Positions 49,981-59,742 are shown, counted from the stretch's first letter. The stretch is 64,000 nucleotides of DNA from Lustribacter sp965277075 (GCA_965277075.1 OZ255707.1:1736001-1800000); one strand, 5' to 3'. The notes: generated from the letters alone by a model not told the origin. Numbers and translations are program-made.

Positions 49981-52229
49981 TTCGCGCGGTCGAATCCGAT
50001 GAAGCACGCGTCGTCGCCGCTCCGCTCGACGCGAATCTGCTGCTCGTCACGGGCGCTATCGGCAGCGGGAAAACGAACGCGCTCGCAGCACGCTACGCGG
50101 GACTCGTAAGCAGCAGCAGCAGCGGCGTGGCGTTCGACGTGACGCTCGTTGCGGCGGCCGGCGCGGACGGTGCGCGCGATCTTGCGGCGCGCATCGAAGC
50201 ACGGCTCGATCCGGCGGCGCGGCCGGCGTTCGCGAACGCACCGTTCACCGGCGTCACGCTCGATGATCTCGCCTTCGCGATCGTCGTCGACGGCGCGCTT
50301 GCCGGCGGTTTGACGCCGGACATCGAACGGCTCGCCGCGTACGAAGCGGCCGCGATCTTCGAACGCGCAGCCGCGCCGTTGTTTTCCGCGGAATGGGCCG
50401 AGTATCTCGGCAGCGACATCGATCCGGAGATCAGCGGATTGCGCACGCCGGATCGTTTCGCCGACGCGGTACTGCGACTGATCGCAAAGTTGCGCGACGC
50501 CGGCATCGGTCCCGAGACGATGCTGCAGCTCGCGCAGCGCGGTGCCAACGCGTTCTATGCGAACCCGCCGAACCTCACCGAACCCGGCCTGCTCTACGCG
50601 ACGAAAGACGAATATCGCAATTCGCTGCTCGTCGGCCCCGAGGAACTCGAACGTCAGCGCCGGCGCGAAATCGATCTCGCAAAGATCGTCGCAAAGTTGT
50701 ACCGGTCGTATCTCGACGAGCTCGTGCGTCACGGATGTCTCGGTTCCGGGGACGCGATCGCCGAAGCGATTCGGCTGCTCGCCGAATCGCCCGCCGTTGC
50801 GCGGACGTACGGCCGTTTGCGCCTCGCCGTCGTTGACGACGTTCACGACCTCCGGCCGGGCGAGGTGCGGCTCTTGCAAGCGCTCTTCGGCGCCGCGCTG
50901 CCGCGCATGACGTTCGCCGGTTCGCTCGACGCCGCCGTGCAGACGTTCGCGGGCGCGCGTCCCGAAGCGACGTTCAAGCTCGCCGCGACGACGATCGTGC
51001 TACCGGGGAACGGACCGGTTCCCGGACAAATCGCCGCGGTCGCACGAGCGATCGCCGACGAGCGCGTCGTCGCGACCACCGTCACGCAGGGAGACGCCGT
51101 ACGCGCGCATCGCACCGTCGACCGCGAGGCAGAAATCGCGCTCGTCGCCGAGCTCGTCGCCGCACACATCGCCGAAGGGACGGCGCCCGCGCGGATCGCG
51201 GTCGTGCACCGCGCGGCGCGCTGTCTCGATCCGTATGCGGCAGCGCTGCTCGAACGCAACGTCGCCGTCGCATCGTTCGGCGACATCGATCTGCTGGCGC
51301 ATCACGACGCCGGCGACGCACTCTGCGTGTTGTGGGCAGCCGTCGATCCATTCCGCCACGCATGGCTCTTGCGCGCGCTGCAACGCCCGCAGCTCGGGTT
51401 GAGCGACGCATCGCTCGCGATCGTGTGCGGTGAGCCCGCCAATCCGCAAGCGATGCTCTTCGCGTTACCCGAAGCGCAAACGCCGGCCGATCGGCGCTGG
51501 GACCGTCGCCGTGATATTCGCCTCGCGACCAACGTCCTGCGCGGCGAACGCGACGCAGATCTGAGTGCCCTCGCGCGTGAGCGCATCGCGGCGTTTCGCG
51601 CGCGACGCGCACGATGGGCGCAACTCGCGCGCGACGCCGGCGCCGGTGCCGCGCGTGCGATCGTCGCCGACGCCGGAACGCTGCTCGCACGCGACGGCGA
51701 GACGGCGGCGCGCACGGCTTACCGCGCTCGAATCGTGGAACACGTTCTCGCGATGATCGATCGCTACGCCGGCCGGCACGCGGGCGGCTCACTCGAAGAT
51801 GCGCTCGTGATGCTCGAACGAGTTGCATCCGCCGAGCGTGGGCCGAGCGTCGCAGGCCGTGACGGCGACGGCGTTTTCATCGGATCAATCGACGGCATCG
51901 GACCGCGGCGCTTCGATCACGTCTTCGTCGTCGACGTCCGCGCCGGATCATTTCCGCCCTACTACGTGCCCGACGCGTTCGTGTTCAGCCCGCGCTACGG
52001 AATGGTGCCGAAGGACGCAGCCGGCGACGCGCCCGCCGCACGCACCGCGAAGTTCACGTGGTACGCGTACCAGACGAAACTCAAGGAGAGCTACGCTCGC
52101 GAGCATCGCCGCCTCCTGGCGCTGGCGCTGTCACGCGCCGACCGGACGGTGACGGTGAGCGCCGGCGGAAAAGCAACCCGCGGCATCGGCGCGCCCGAAT
52201 TCGTGAGCGAACTGCAAAACCTCATCTAG
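49977..52229 (+). CDS. UvrD/PcrA-like superfamily I helicase
   Basis: A 750-residue ATPase. Walker A VTGAIGSGKTNAL is at residues 24-36, a YGRLRLAVVDDVHDL Walker B lies near 287 (DDVHD in place of the usual DExQD), and C-terminal helicase motifs include FIGSIDGIGPRRFDHVFVVDVRAGSFP and YTRAKRR-like HRRLLALALSRADRTVTVS. It has no nuclease domain of its own. It is coupled by ATGA to the iron-sulfur nuclease, giving together the parts of an AddB-like or AdnAB-like recombination machine. A role in double-strand break end resection is inferred. Confidence 0.82.
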   Translation: MIRAVESDEARVVAAPLDANLLLVTGAIGSGKTNALAARYAGLVSSSSSGVAFDVTLVAAAGADGARDLAARIEARLDPAARPAFANAPFTGVTLDDLAFAIVVDGALAGGLTPDIERLAAYEAAAIFERAAAPLFSAEWAEYLGSDIDPEISGLRTPDRFADAVLRLIAKLRDAGIGPETMLQLAQRGANAFYANPPNLTEPGLLYATKDEYRNSLLVGPEELERQRRREIDLAKIVAKLYRSYLDELVRHGCLGSGDAIAEAIRLLAESPAVARTYGRLRLAVVDDVHDLRPGEVRLLQALFGAALPRMTFAGSLDAAVQTFAGARPEATFKLAATTIVLPGNGPVPGQIAAVARAIADERVVATTVTQGDAVRAHRTVDREAEIALVAELVAAHIAEGTAPARIAVVHRAARCLDPYAAALLERNVAVASFGDIDLLAHHDAGDALCVLWAAVDPFRHAWLLRALQRPQLGLSDASLAIVCGEPANPQAMLFALPEAQTPADRRWDRRRDIRLATNVLRGERDADLSALARERIAAFRARRARWAQLARDAGAGAARAIVADAGTLLARDGETAARTAYRARIVEHVLAMIDRYAGRHAGGSLEDALVMLERVASAERGPSVAGRDGDGVFIGSIDGIGPRRFDHVFVVDVRAGSFPPYYVPDAFVFSPRYGMVPKDAAGDAPAARTAKFTWYAYQTKLKESYAREHRRLLALALSRADRTVTVSAGGKATRGIGAPEFVSELQNLI

Positions 52230-52285
52230 GTTTCATCGTCCTGCGCATCATCGGCGCGACGTTCGAGCGAACAAACGACGTTACG

Positions 52286-53722
52286 ATGAACGTGAGCGTC
52301 AAACTCGACACATCGACCGACCCGAGCGTGGGCTATCGCCCGTCCGGTGCCCTCGACGCGGGGACGGCGCTGACGCCGTACACTGGTCACTTCGGCCCCC
52401 GGCAGGCCGCGCATCTGCTGCGTCGTGCGGGATTCGGCGGAAGCGCCGCGGACGTGACGACGTTCGCCGGGCTCGATGCGCAACGCGCGGTCGACGCGAT
52501 CTTTCGCGCCGCCGATCCCGACGGAACCTTCGTCGATTATCCGCCCGAACTCGCGACGCTCACGACGATGCAATACGGTCTGCGCAAAACGGCCGTGCAA
52601 CGCTGGTGGCTCGACCGCATGCTGCGGACGCGCCGGCAACTCGCCGAAAAGATGACGCTGTTCTGGCACAATCATTTCGCGACGGCGGTCAGCAAATCAC
52701 CGCCCGAAATGATGGCCCAGCAGGTCGATCTCTTCCGTCTGCAAGGCCTCGGCAATTTTCGCACGCTGCTGGCCTCGGTGACGCGCGATCCCGCGATGCT
52801 CGTGTGGCTCGACAACCGCTATAATACGAAGCAACATCCCAACGAGAACTACGCCCGCGAGGTGATGGAACTCTTTGCGCTCGGCCTCGGAGCGTACACC
52901 GAAGACGACGTGAAAGCGGGCGCGCGCGCCTTCACCGGCTGGACGCTCAAGAACGGCGTTGCGATCTATCGACCGGATCTGCACGACGACGGCGAGAAGA
53001 CGTTCCTCGGCCGCACCGGCGCGTTCGGCGTCGACGACGCGATCAACATCATCGTACAACAGCCGGTGCACCAGCGGTTCATCTCACGCAAACTGCTCGA
53101 AGCGTTCGTCTATTCCGACCCCGAACCCGAGCTGGTCGAGGCGCTCGCGAGCGTGTACGCGATCTCGGGTTACGACCTCTCGAGAACGGTCGGCGCGATC
53201 ATTCGATCCAACGTCTTCTATTCGAGCCGCGCGTATCGCGCCGAACCAAAATCGCCGATCGAGTTTGCGATCGGGACGCTGCGCTACATCGGAGCGACGT
53301 CGATCCCGGTCAATCTGCCGAACGTCCTCGCACGCATGGGTCAGGAACCGATCAATCCGCCGACGGTCAAGGGCTGGGACGGCGGCCCGACGTGGATCAA
53401 CACCTCGACGATGCTGGCACGCTTCAACTTCATCAACTCGCTCGCAACAACCGCGCAACCGAACGCCGATCCCGACGTGTTGGTGCGCGGCGCCGGCGGT
53501 TTCAACGCGCCGCGCATCGTCGAGTCGCTCGTGTCGTCGGCGCTGCAAGACGACGTGACGAGCGATATCCGTACGACGCTCGTCGCCTACCTGAACGGCG
53601 CCACTGGCGCGAGCCAAAACCAAACGCCGAATGCGCTACCGTTCGGTGCCGAAAATTATCAGGAGAAGATTCGCGGCGTCGTCGCGTTGACGCTCAACCT
53701 TCCCGTCAACCAACTCAACTGA
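52286..53722 (+). CDS. DUF1800 domain-containing protein
   Basis: A 478-residue protein matching DUF1800: HFGPRQAAHLLRRAGFGGSAAD near the N-terminus, LAEKMTLFWHNHFATAVSKS, QHPNENYAREVMELFALGLGAYTEDDVKAGARAFTGW, and later RFISRKLLEAFVY and SNVFYSSRAYR. No signal peptide is visible. These proteins almost always sit before a DUF1501 gene, as here, and the pair is thought to be exported or envelope-linked, with biochemical role unknown. ATG 52286 is chosen; the open frame before it overlaps the helicase. Confidence 0.92.
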   Translation: MNVSVKLDTSTDPSVGYRPSGALDAGTALTPYTGHFGPRQAAHLLRRAGFGGSAADVTTFAGLDAQRAVDAIFRAADPDGTFVDYPPELATLTTMQYGLRKTAVQRWWLDRMLRTRRQLAEKMTLFWHNHFATAVSKSPPEMMAQQVDLFRLQGLGNFRTLLASVTRDPAMLVWLDNRYNTKQHPNENYAREVMELFALGLGAYTEDDVKAGARAFTGWTLKNGVAIYRPDLHDDGEKTFLGRTGAFGVDDAINIIVQQPVHQRFISRKLLEAFVYSDPEPELVEALASVYAISGYDLSRTVGAIIRSNVFYSSRAYRAEPKSPIEFAIGTLRYIGATSIPVNLPNVLARMGQEPINPPTVKGWDGGPTWINTSTMLARFNFINSLATTAQPNADPDVLVRGAGGFNAPRIVESLVSSALQDDVTSDIRTTLVAYLNGATGASQNQTPNALPFGAENYQEKIRGVVALTLNLPVNQLN

Positions 53723-53739
53723 CGTCTGCGAGGAACGCT

Positions 53740-54969
53740 ATGAAACGCCGTGCCTTCGTCTCGAAATCCCTCGGTGTCGCCGTCCTCGGTGGAACGATGC
53801 CGGCGGCCTTCATGCAAGCAGCGGTCGCGCAAACGGCGCCGGCACTCGCGACGAGTGTCGATCCCGAGAACGTCCTCGTCGTCATCCAGCTCGCCGGCGG
53901 TAACGACGGCCTCAACACCGTGATTCCGTATACGGACGACGCCTATCATCGCGCCCGGCCGACGATCGCAGTCGACGCAACGTCCGTGTTGCGCATCAAC
54001 GACCGCATCGCGTTCAATCCCGCGCTCGCGGGTCTGCGCGAACTCTTCTCCGAGGGCCACGTCGCGCTGATTCAAGGCGTCGGCTACCCGAATCCGAACC
54101 GCTCGCATTTCGAAGCGACCGAGATTTGGGAAACGGCGTCACCCGACCGGCCGCAGCAGTACGGGTGGCTCGGCCGTTATCTCGATCGCCGGTATGCAAC
54201 GGGCACGAAGCCGGCCTCGCCGTTCGAGAGTGTCGCCCTCGGCGACACGTTGCCGGCCGCACTCGTTTCCGCTCACGTCGACGTCCCGGCGATCGGAGCG
54301 CTCGGCGCATTTTCGTACAACACCGGTCACGATCTCGCATCGAAGCAAAGTGCCGGCGTGCTGTACGACGGCGCGAAGCCGGGCGGGACGCCGTATCTGG
54401 CCATGATCGCCGCGACGGCGCGTGACGCATACCACGGCGGCGATGTACTGCGTTCGAAGATCGCCGGATATTCGGCTCGCGCCGCTTATCCGGTCGACGG
54501 GTTCGCGCAACAACTCAAACTCGCTGCGCAACTGATCGGCAGCAGCATCGGGACGCGCATCATCTTTGTCTCGCTCGGCTCGTTCGACACGCACGCCGGA
54601 CAGCGTGCGCAGCAAGACCGTCTGCTCGGCTATCTCGGCAACGGATTGCGCGCGTTCTACGCCGACCTCGAAGCGCACGGCAACGCCAAGGGCGTCCTCG
54701 CTATGACGTTCTCCGAATTCGGTCGCCGCGTCACCCAAAACGCGAGCAACGGAACGGATCACGGCACCGCGATGCCGCTCTTCGTCGTCGGCGGTTCGGT
54801 TCGGGGCGGCGTCTACGGCGATCACCCGTCGTTGACCGATCTCGAAGGCGGCGATCTGAAGTTCCACACCGATTTTCGCTCGGTCTACGCGACGGTTCTG
54901 GCCTCGTGGCTCGGCCGCAACCCCTCGGACATCCTCGCCGGAACGTTCGCGCCGCTACCGATCGTGTAA
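53740..54969 (+). CDS. DUF1501 domain-containing protein with Tat-type signal
   Basis: A 409-residue protein of the DUF1501 family (alkaline-phosphatase-like fold). MKRRAFVSKSLGVAVLGG gives a twin-arginine signal motif (RRAFV) and hydrophobic segment ending near A30. Family motifs include VIQLAGGNDGLNTVIPY, YPNPNRSHFEATEIWETA, SLGSFDTHAGQ and FSEFGRRVTQNASNGTDHGTA, the last two carrying probable metal ligands. A clear AGGA site precedes ATG 53740. The partner DUF1800 gene ends 17 bases upstream. Substrate unknown. Confidence 0.92.
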   Translation: MKRRAFVSKSLGVAVLGGTMPAAFMQAAVAQTAPALATSVDPENVLVVIQLAGGNDGLNTVIPYTDDAYHRARPTIAVDATSVLRINDRIAFNPALAGLRELFSEGHVALIQGVGYPNPNRSHFEATEIWETASPDRPQQYGWLGRYLDRRYATGTKPASPFESVALGDTLPAALVSAHVDVPAIGALGAFSYNTGHDLASKQSAGVLYDGAKPGGTPYLAMIAATARDAYHGGDVLRSKIAGYSARAAYPVDGFAQQLKLAAQLIGSSIGTRIIFVSLGSFDTHAGQRAQQDRLLGYLGNGLRAFYADLEAHGNAKGVLAMTFSEFGRRVTQNASNGTDHGTAMPLFVVGGSVRGGVYGDHPSLTDLEGGDLKFHTDFRSVYATVLASWLGRNPSDILAGTFAPLPIV

Positions 54970-55008
54970 ACGCCGGGGGCACCGGCCGGTCCGGCGAAGC
55001 AACGCGCG

Positions 55009-55971
55009 ATGCGAGTTGTTCCGCTTGCAACGGAAGACTACGTTCGCGACGTCCTTCCGCACTCGGCGACGATGTGGGCCGACGGCCGTTCGTACGACGA
55101 GTATGTCGACGACTTTCGCGCGGTGAGCGAAACCGGGTTCGGACGACGGCGCTTCCGAACGCTCGGCTTTGTCGTCGACGGAACCGTCGTGACGTCGTGC
55201 AAGCGATATCAGCGCGAACTTCGCTGTGGAGACCGTTCGTTTCGCGCCGCCGGCATCGGTGCCGTGTTTACGCCGGAAGCACACCGTAGCCGCGGATATG
55301 CGACGGCCTTCCTCGGGGCGATGCTCGACGCGGAGCGCGCCGCCGGAACAGATCTCGTATATCTGTTCTCCGACATTCACCCGGTCTTCTACGAACGGCT
55401 CGGGTTCGTACGGCTGCCGTCGCGCGCGATCGCGCTGCGGGCCGATACGCTGCCGCACGCGCGGATTGCAACGAAGTCGCTCGGCGATTCCGATTGGCCG
55501 GCGGTCGAGCGCTGCTTTGCAACGCACGAAGCACAGCGCCCCTTTGCGCTGACCCGGCCCCCGCTGATCTGGGAATGGATTCGGCTTCGCGCGCGCGGTC
55601 GATATGCCGGGGGAACCAATGTTTCGCTTGGAGTGATGCGCGGTCGCCGGCTCGTCGCGTATGTCCGCGGGCGCCGGTATCCCGACGCCGATGCGTTTGC
55701 ACTCGACGAGTGCGCATATGTCGACGACGATGCCGCAGCGCACCTGGCGCCGCTCGTGCGCAACGCTGCCGGCGATTTGCGGAAAGTAACCGGCTGGTTG
55801 CCGCCGGAGCCCGTGCGAACGCTGCTGCCGCGTGGCGCCGTACGCGCGCGAACCGCGGCTGTTACGATGCTGTTGCCCCTCTCCGGCGCGGCCCGCACGG
55901 CGTGGCGTACACATGCAGCACACGTCGGAGCGCTGGCCGCCGACGTCGTATGGAACGCCGATCACGTGTGA
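55009..55971 (+). CDS. GNAT N-acetyltransferase, Eis-like
   Basis: A 320-residue acyltransferase. The acetyl-CoA-binding block is AAGIGAVFTPEAHRSRGYATAFLGAMLD (R-G-Y-A in the pyrophosphate loop), followed by YLFSDIHPVFYERLGFVRLP, typical of the GNAT beta-bulge region. The C-terminal half resembles a second GNAT-like domain plus a sterol-carrier-like tail, as in Eis proteins. It may acetylate an amine such as an antibiotic or a polyamine; this is not decided by sequence. No obvious operon partner; the DUF1501 gene ends 40 bases upstream. Confidence 0.85.
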   Translation: MRVVPLATEDYVRDVLPHSATMWADGRSYDEYVDDFRAVSETGFGRRRFRTLGFVVDGTVVTSCKRYQRELRCGDRSFRAAGIGAVFTPEAHRSRGYATAFLGAMLDAERAAGTDLVYLFSDIHPVFYERLGFVRLPSRAIALRADTLPHARIATKSLGDSDWPAVERCFATHEAQRPFALTRPPLIWEWIRLRARGRYAGGTNVSLGVMRGRRLVAYVRGRRYPDADAFALDECAYVDDDAAAHLAPLVRNAAGDLRKVTGWLPPEPVRTLLPRGAVRARTAAVTMLLPLSGAARTAWRTHAAHVGALAADVVWNADHV

Positions 55972-56022
55972 CGGAGCGAACAAAATAGGGGTGCTTTTTC
56001 ACGAGTACGCAACACGTAGCGA

Positions 56023-56217
56023 ATGATCAAGAAATCATCGGGAGCCGAAGCCAAGGCGGCGGAAGCACAACGCAAGGCCGAGCTCAGCGCGCAGCTCGAT
56101 CTCGAAGCGCAGGCGGCGTCGGAGCGCATCCGTCGCGGCTTCGATGAGGAACGTCAGAAGCTCGCGCGCCGCTACGGCGTCGGTGTCCATCTCTCGAGCG
56201 AAGCGAAAAAAGCTTAG
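56023..56217 (+). CDS. Small charged helical protein
   Basis: A 64-residue protein almost entirely made of Ala, Glu, Lys and Arg (SSGAEAKAAEAQRKAEL, then SERIRRGFDEERQKLARRYG), predicted as one long helix. Codon bias is like neighbouring genes. No family recognised. It lies between the GNAT gene and the PuuE-like gene with about 50 bases on each side. A role in binding nucleic acid or as a small structural protein is speculation. Confidence 0.55.
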   Translation: MIKKSSGAEAKAAEAQRKAELSAQLDLEAQAASERIRRGFDEERQKLARRYGVGVHLSSEAKKA

Positions 56218-56273
56218 CGTTTCGTTCTTTTGTCGGGGGTCGGCTTTCGCGCAGCGGCGGAACCGTCTCCGTT

Positions 56274-57164
56274 ATGCGTTTTCACGAGCGTGCACCATTC
56301 GTCCCCATCGTCCGGCGTCCGCCCCTTCGCTGGCCGAACGGAGCGCGACTCGCGATCTGGGTGGTCCCGAACATCGAGCATTTCGAAACCGATTCGCTTG
56401 CCGGCGCCTCGATCGCAACGCCGGCGGTCGAGCCGCCCGACATTCCGAATTATGCGTGGCGCGACTACGGTTTACGGGTGGGCATCTGGCGAACGATGGA
56501 AACGATGCGCCGGCTCGCCATTCCGGGCACGGTCGCGCTCAACGCGCTCGTCTGCGAGCATTATCCTGAAGTCGTCGACGCATGCAGCGCGCTCGGGTGG
56601 GAGTTCATGGGTCATGGGCTCACCAACAGCCGCTCACTCTCGGGCATGGCCGAAACCGACGAGACCGCTACGATCGAACGCGTCCTTGCGACGATCGCGG
56701 CGCGAACCGGAACGCGTCCGGCCGGGTGGCTCGGCCCGGCGCTCGCCGAGACGTCGCGAACACTGGAGATTCTCGCGGCGAACGGCGTCGCGTACGTCGC
56801 CGACTGGGTGAACGACGAACAACCGTATCCGCTGCATGTCGCAAACGGAACGTTGTTTTCCATGCCGTACTCGATCGAAATCAACGATATCGGCACGTTC
56901 ATGCGGCGCGGTTTCACCGGCCCGGACTATGCTCGGATGCTGCTCGACCAGTTCGAGGTGCTTTACGACGAGAGCGCGGTCACCGGGAAGGTCATGTGCA
57001 TCGCTCTGCACCCGTTTATTACCGGTGTTCCGTATCGCGCGCGCCATCTGGAGATCGCGCTCACGAAGATACGAGCGCACGCAGACGTTTGGTTTGCCAC
57101 CGGGTCCGAGATCTTGGCCGCGTATCGTTCGGCAATCGCCCATCGGGAGGTATCGATTCCATGA
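56274..57164 (+). CDS. Polysaccharide deacetylase-family protein, PuuE/allantoinase-like
   Basis: A 296-residue NodB-fold hydrolase. The start RRPPLRWPNGARLAIWVVPNIEHFE matches the PuuE N-terminus, GLRVGIWRTMETM and GWEFMGHGLTNSRSLSGM give the metal-binding histidine region (GHG in place of SHG), ARPAGWLGPAL-type loop follows, and MCIALHPFITGVPYRARHL carries the second histidine. PuuE hydrolyses allantoin or related cyclic amides. It overlaps the first substrate-binding protein as ATGA, so it probably opens a ring in the molecule that the two transporters import. Confidence 0.8.
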   Translation: MRFHERAPFVPIVRRPPLRWPNGARLAIWVVPNIEHFETDSLAGASIATPAVEPPDIPNYAWRDYGLRVGIWRTMETMRRLAIPGTVALNALVCEHYPEVVDACSALGWEFMGHGLTNSRSLSGMAETDETATIERVLATIAARTGTRPAGWLGPALAETSRTLEILAANGVAYVADWVNDEQPYPLHVANGTLFSMPYSIEINDIGTFMRRGFTGPDYARMLLDQFEVLYDESAVTGKVMCIALHPFITGVPYRARHLEIALTKIRAHADVWFATGSEILAAYRSAIAHREVSIP

Positions 57165-58177
57165 CCCGCTCGCGCCTGCTCGTCGTAGCAGCGATCGTCA
57201 TGACGCTGACCGTGGTCGCCTTCCAGGCCGGCGCGACGCGGGGTGACGCCGCGCCGGCGCGCGTGACGCTCAACGTCGGTGTGCTGAAGATCGCGGCGCT
57301 CGCCGATATTTATGCGGCCCAAAAACTGGGATATTTCGACAAAGAAGGCCTCGACGTCCAACTGACGACGGCGAACAACGGCAACGACTTGATGACGGCG
57401 ATGCAGTCCGGCCGGCTCGACGTTATCCTCGCAATTCCCGGTGTCGCGATGCGCGCCGATGAAAAAGGTTACGATGCGACGTTGATTTTTCAGAACGAAC
57501 TCTCGCACACGAAGGCACCGGACACCGGCGCCCTTATCGTGCGGAGCGACAGTCCGATCACCTCAGCACATCAGCTCGCGGGAAAGAAAGTCGCGCACAG
57601 CGGCATCGGCACGCAAGCCTGGGCGTCGGTCGTCGATGTCGAAATGAAGAACGGCATCGATCCGCATACCGTTACCGACCTCGAAGTCAGTTATCCGCAA
57701 ATGCCCGGCGTGTTACAGCAAGGTTTGGTCGATGCGGTCGCGGCGGTAGATCCTTTCACGTCGGGCATTCTTGCGGCCAAAGCGGGTCGCGTTATTTCAT
57801 GGTTCTACGTCGACTCGGTTCCCGGACAGCCGGTCGGAGCGTTCTGGGCGTCTCGTGCGTGGATTGCGAAGAACGCCGACGTCGTCGCACGCTATCAAGC
57901 GGCGATGCACGCTGCATTGACCTACATGAACGCGCATCCCGACGACGCGAAACGCTTCATCTCCGAATATACCGGGATGAACGCGGACGCGGTGCACGGC
58001 ATGACGCCGATCCGGTGGGACGATCGCGTCAACCTACTGTCGTGGAATCAAACGGCGAAGATGCTCCTCACGACGCATGTGCTCGATACGATGCCCACGT
58101 TCGGCGAGATGATATCGCCGTCCGCGATGGATCCTGGCAAGACGGCCGCGCGCGTTTCGGTTGCCGGCACGCCGTAA
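57161..58177 (+). CDS. ABC substrate-binding protein, NMT1/THI5/SsuA type (importer 1)
   Basis: A 338-residue periplasmic binding protein. The signal peptide (MTRSRLLVVAAIVMTLTVVAFQAGATRG) precedes LNVGVLKIAALADIYAAQKLGYFDKEGLDVQL, the standard opening of the family. A GGGAGG ribosome site lies ten bases before ATG 57161. It overlaps the PuuE-like gene, and its ATPase gene starts three bases after it. NMT1-like proteins bind thiamine precursors, sulfonates, nitrate or other small anions and heterocycles; the ligand here is unknown. Confidence 0.9.
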   Translation: MTRSRLLVVAAIVMTLTVVAFQAGATRGDAAPARVTLNVGVLKIAALADIYAAQKLGYFDKEGLDVQLTTANNGNDLMTAMQSGRLDVILAIPGVAMRADEKGYDATLIFQNELSHTKAPDTGALIVRSDSPITSAHQLAGKKVAHSGIGTQAWASVVDVEMKNGIDPHTVTDLEVSYPQMPGVLQQGLVDAVAAVDPFTSGILAAKAGRVISWFYVDSVPGQPVGAFWASRAWIAKNADVVARYQAAMHAALTYMNAHPDDAKRFISEYTGMNADAVHGMTPIRWDDRVNLLSWNQTAKMLLTTHVLDTMPTFGEMISPSAMDPGKTAARVSVAGTP

Positions 58178-58180
58178 TCG

Positions 58181-58993
58181 GTGCACACCGCGCCGGTCGC
58201 GACCGAGGCGGCCGCGCTGATCTCCATCAATACCGTGAGCAAAGTCTATCGCTTCAGAAATCAATTCACCGAAGCGATCGCGGGCATCGACCTCTCGGTC
58301 GCGAGCGGTTCGTTCCTCTCCATTATCGGTCCGTCCGGCTCGGGCAAATCGACCTTGCTGCAGATGGTCGCCGGATTACTCGAGCCGAGCGGAGGCGACG
58401 TGCACTTCCACGGCCGGCCCGTGATCGGGCCGCCGCCCGGAATGATCTATGTCTTCCAGCAATACGAGAAGTCGATCTTGCCGTGGCGCACGGTCGCGCA
58501 AAACGTCGCACTCGGCATCGAAGACCGCCGCGATCTCTCGCGCGACGAACGCCGCGAGCGTTGTTCGAAGTATTTGGAATTGGTCGGCTTGACGGGCGCA
58601 GCCGATCGTTTTCCACGTCAGCTCTCCGGCGGAATGCAACAGCGGGTCGCGATCGCGCGCGCGCTGGTGTGCGAACCCGATGTTCTTTTGATGGACGAAC
58701 CGTTTTCGGCCGTCGACGCGCTAACGCGTGCCGCGCTGCAAGATTTATTGCTCGCGGTTCGCGACCGCTTGGGATTGACGGTTCTGTTCGTCACGCACGA
58801 CGTCGATGAAGCGGTCTATCTCTCGACGCACGTTGTCGCGCTCACCCGGGCTCCGGCACGCGTCGACCGTTTCATCGCGATCGACTTGCCGTTTCCGCGC
58901 GATCAGATCGCAACGCGCGAGTCCGAGCCGTTCATCGCCTACCGGCACGCATTGTTGTCGCGCATTCTCGCGCAACAAGGAGCGGTAACGTGA
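58181..58993 (+). CDS. ABC transporter ATP-binding protein, SsuB/TauB type (importer 1)
   Basis: A 270-residue ATPase with Walker A GPSGSGKST (residues 50-58), Q-loop VFQQYEKSILPWRT, signature LSGGMQQRVAIARALV, Walker B VLLMDEPFSAVDALT and the switch H in FVTHDVDEA. The QYEKSILPWRTV segment is typical of the nitrate/sulfonate/taurine subfamily. GTG start, three bases after the binding protein. Its stop overlaps the permease start (GTGA, 58990-58993). Confidence 0.95.
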   Translation: MHTAPVATEAAALISINTVSKVYRFRNQFTEAIAGIDLSVASGSFLSIIGPSGSGKSTLLQMVAGLLEPSGGDVHFHGRPVIGPPPGMIYVFQQYEKSILPWRTVAQNVALGIEDRRDLSRDERRERCSKYLELVGLTGAADRFPRQLSGGMQQRVAIARALVCEPDVLLMDEPFSAVDALTRAALQDLLLAVRDRLGLTVLFVTHDVDEAVYLSTHVVALTRAPARVDRFIAIDLPFPRDQIATRESEPFIAYRHALLSRILAQQGAVT

Positions 58994-59742
58994 TCCTGCG
59001 TTCGCGGTTGCTCGGTGTGATCGCGATCGTCGCGCTCTTCGTACTGTGGGAAATCGTCGTCGATACGAAGATCGTTCATTCGCCGAGTTTACCGCCCGTC
59101 TCGGCGATCGGTGCCGATTGGTGGTTGCTCGCCACCAATGGGACGCTCGTCGCGCAACTCGGGCCGAGCCTCGAGCGCATTGCGTTCGGCTACGGCCTGG
59201 CGGTCATCGTCGGCGTTTCGATCGGCCTTGCAATGGGCTATTACCGCACGGCGTACAACTTGCTCGAGCCGTTAACCGAGCTGCTCCGGCCGATTCCGAG
59301 TCCGGCCTATATCCCGCTTGCAATCATCTTCTTGGGGCTGGGCGACGAAATGAAGGTTTTCGTCGTCTTCTTCGCTTGCATTTTCCCGATCATCCTCAAT
59401 ACGTACGGCGGTGTGAGCGCAATCGACCCCGTGCAACTCGACACCGGCCGCACCTTTCGCTTGACGCGCGCGCAAATCGTCCGAAAAATCGTGCTGCCCG
59501 CGGCGCTGCCGTCGATTCTGACCGGGATGCGCATCAGTATCGGGCTCGCGTTGATCGTCGTCGTGATTGCGGAAATGGTTGCGAGCAACACCGGCATCGG
59601 CGCGTTTATCCTCAACGCCCAGCGCTTCTTCAACGTCACGGACATGTATGCCGGAATTTTTACGCTCGCAATCGTCGGGTACGCACTGAATACGGTCTTC
59701 TTGCAAGCCGAATCCCGGTTGCTGCGGTATCGCGGGCGCTAG
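58990..59742 (+). CDS. ABC transporter permease, SsuC/TauC type (importer 1)
   Basis: A 250-residue integral membrane protein with about six helices. The cytoplasmic coupling loop DTGRTFRLTRAQIVRKIVLPAALPSILTG is the EAA motif that docks to the ATPase, and the preceding ELLRPIPSPAYIPLAIIFLGLG is the family signature. It is the third gene of importer 1. An 87-base region with a short stem (ACGTCC-GGAAA-GGACGC) separates it from importer 2. Confidence 0.94.
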   Translation: MILRSRLLGVIAIVALFVLWEIVVDTKIVHSPSLPPVSAIGADWWLLATNGTLVAQLGPSLERIAFGYGLAVIVGVSIGLAMGYYRTAYNLLEPLTELLRPIPSPAYIPLAIIFLGLGDEMKVFVVFFACIFPIILNTYGGVSAIDPVQLDTGRTFRLTRAQIVRKIVLPAALPSILTGMRISIGLALIVVVIAEMVASNTGIGAFILNAQRFFNVTDMYAGIFTLAIVGYALNTVFLQAESRLLRYRGR

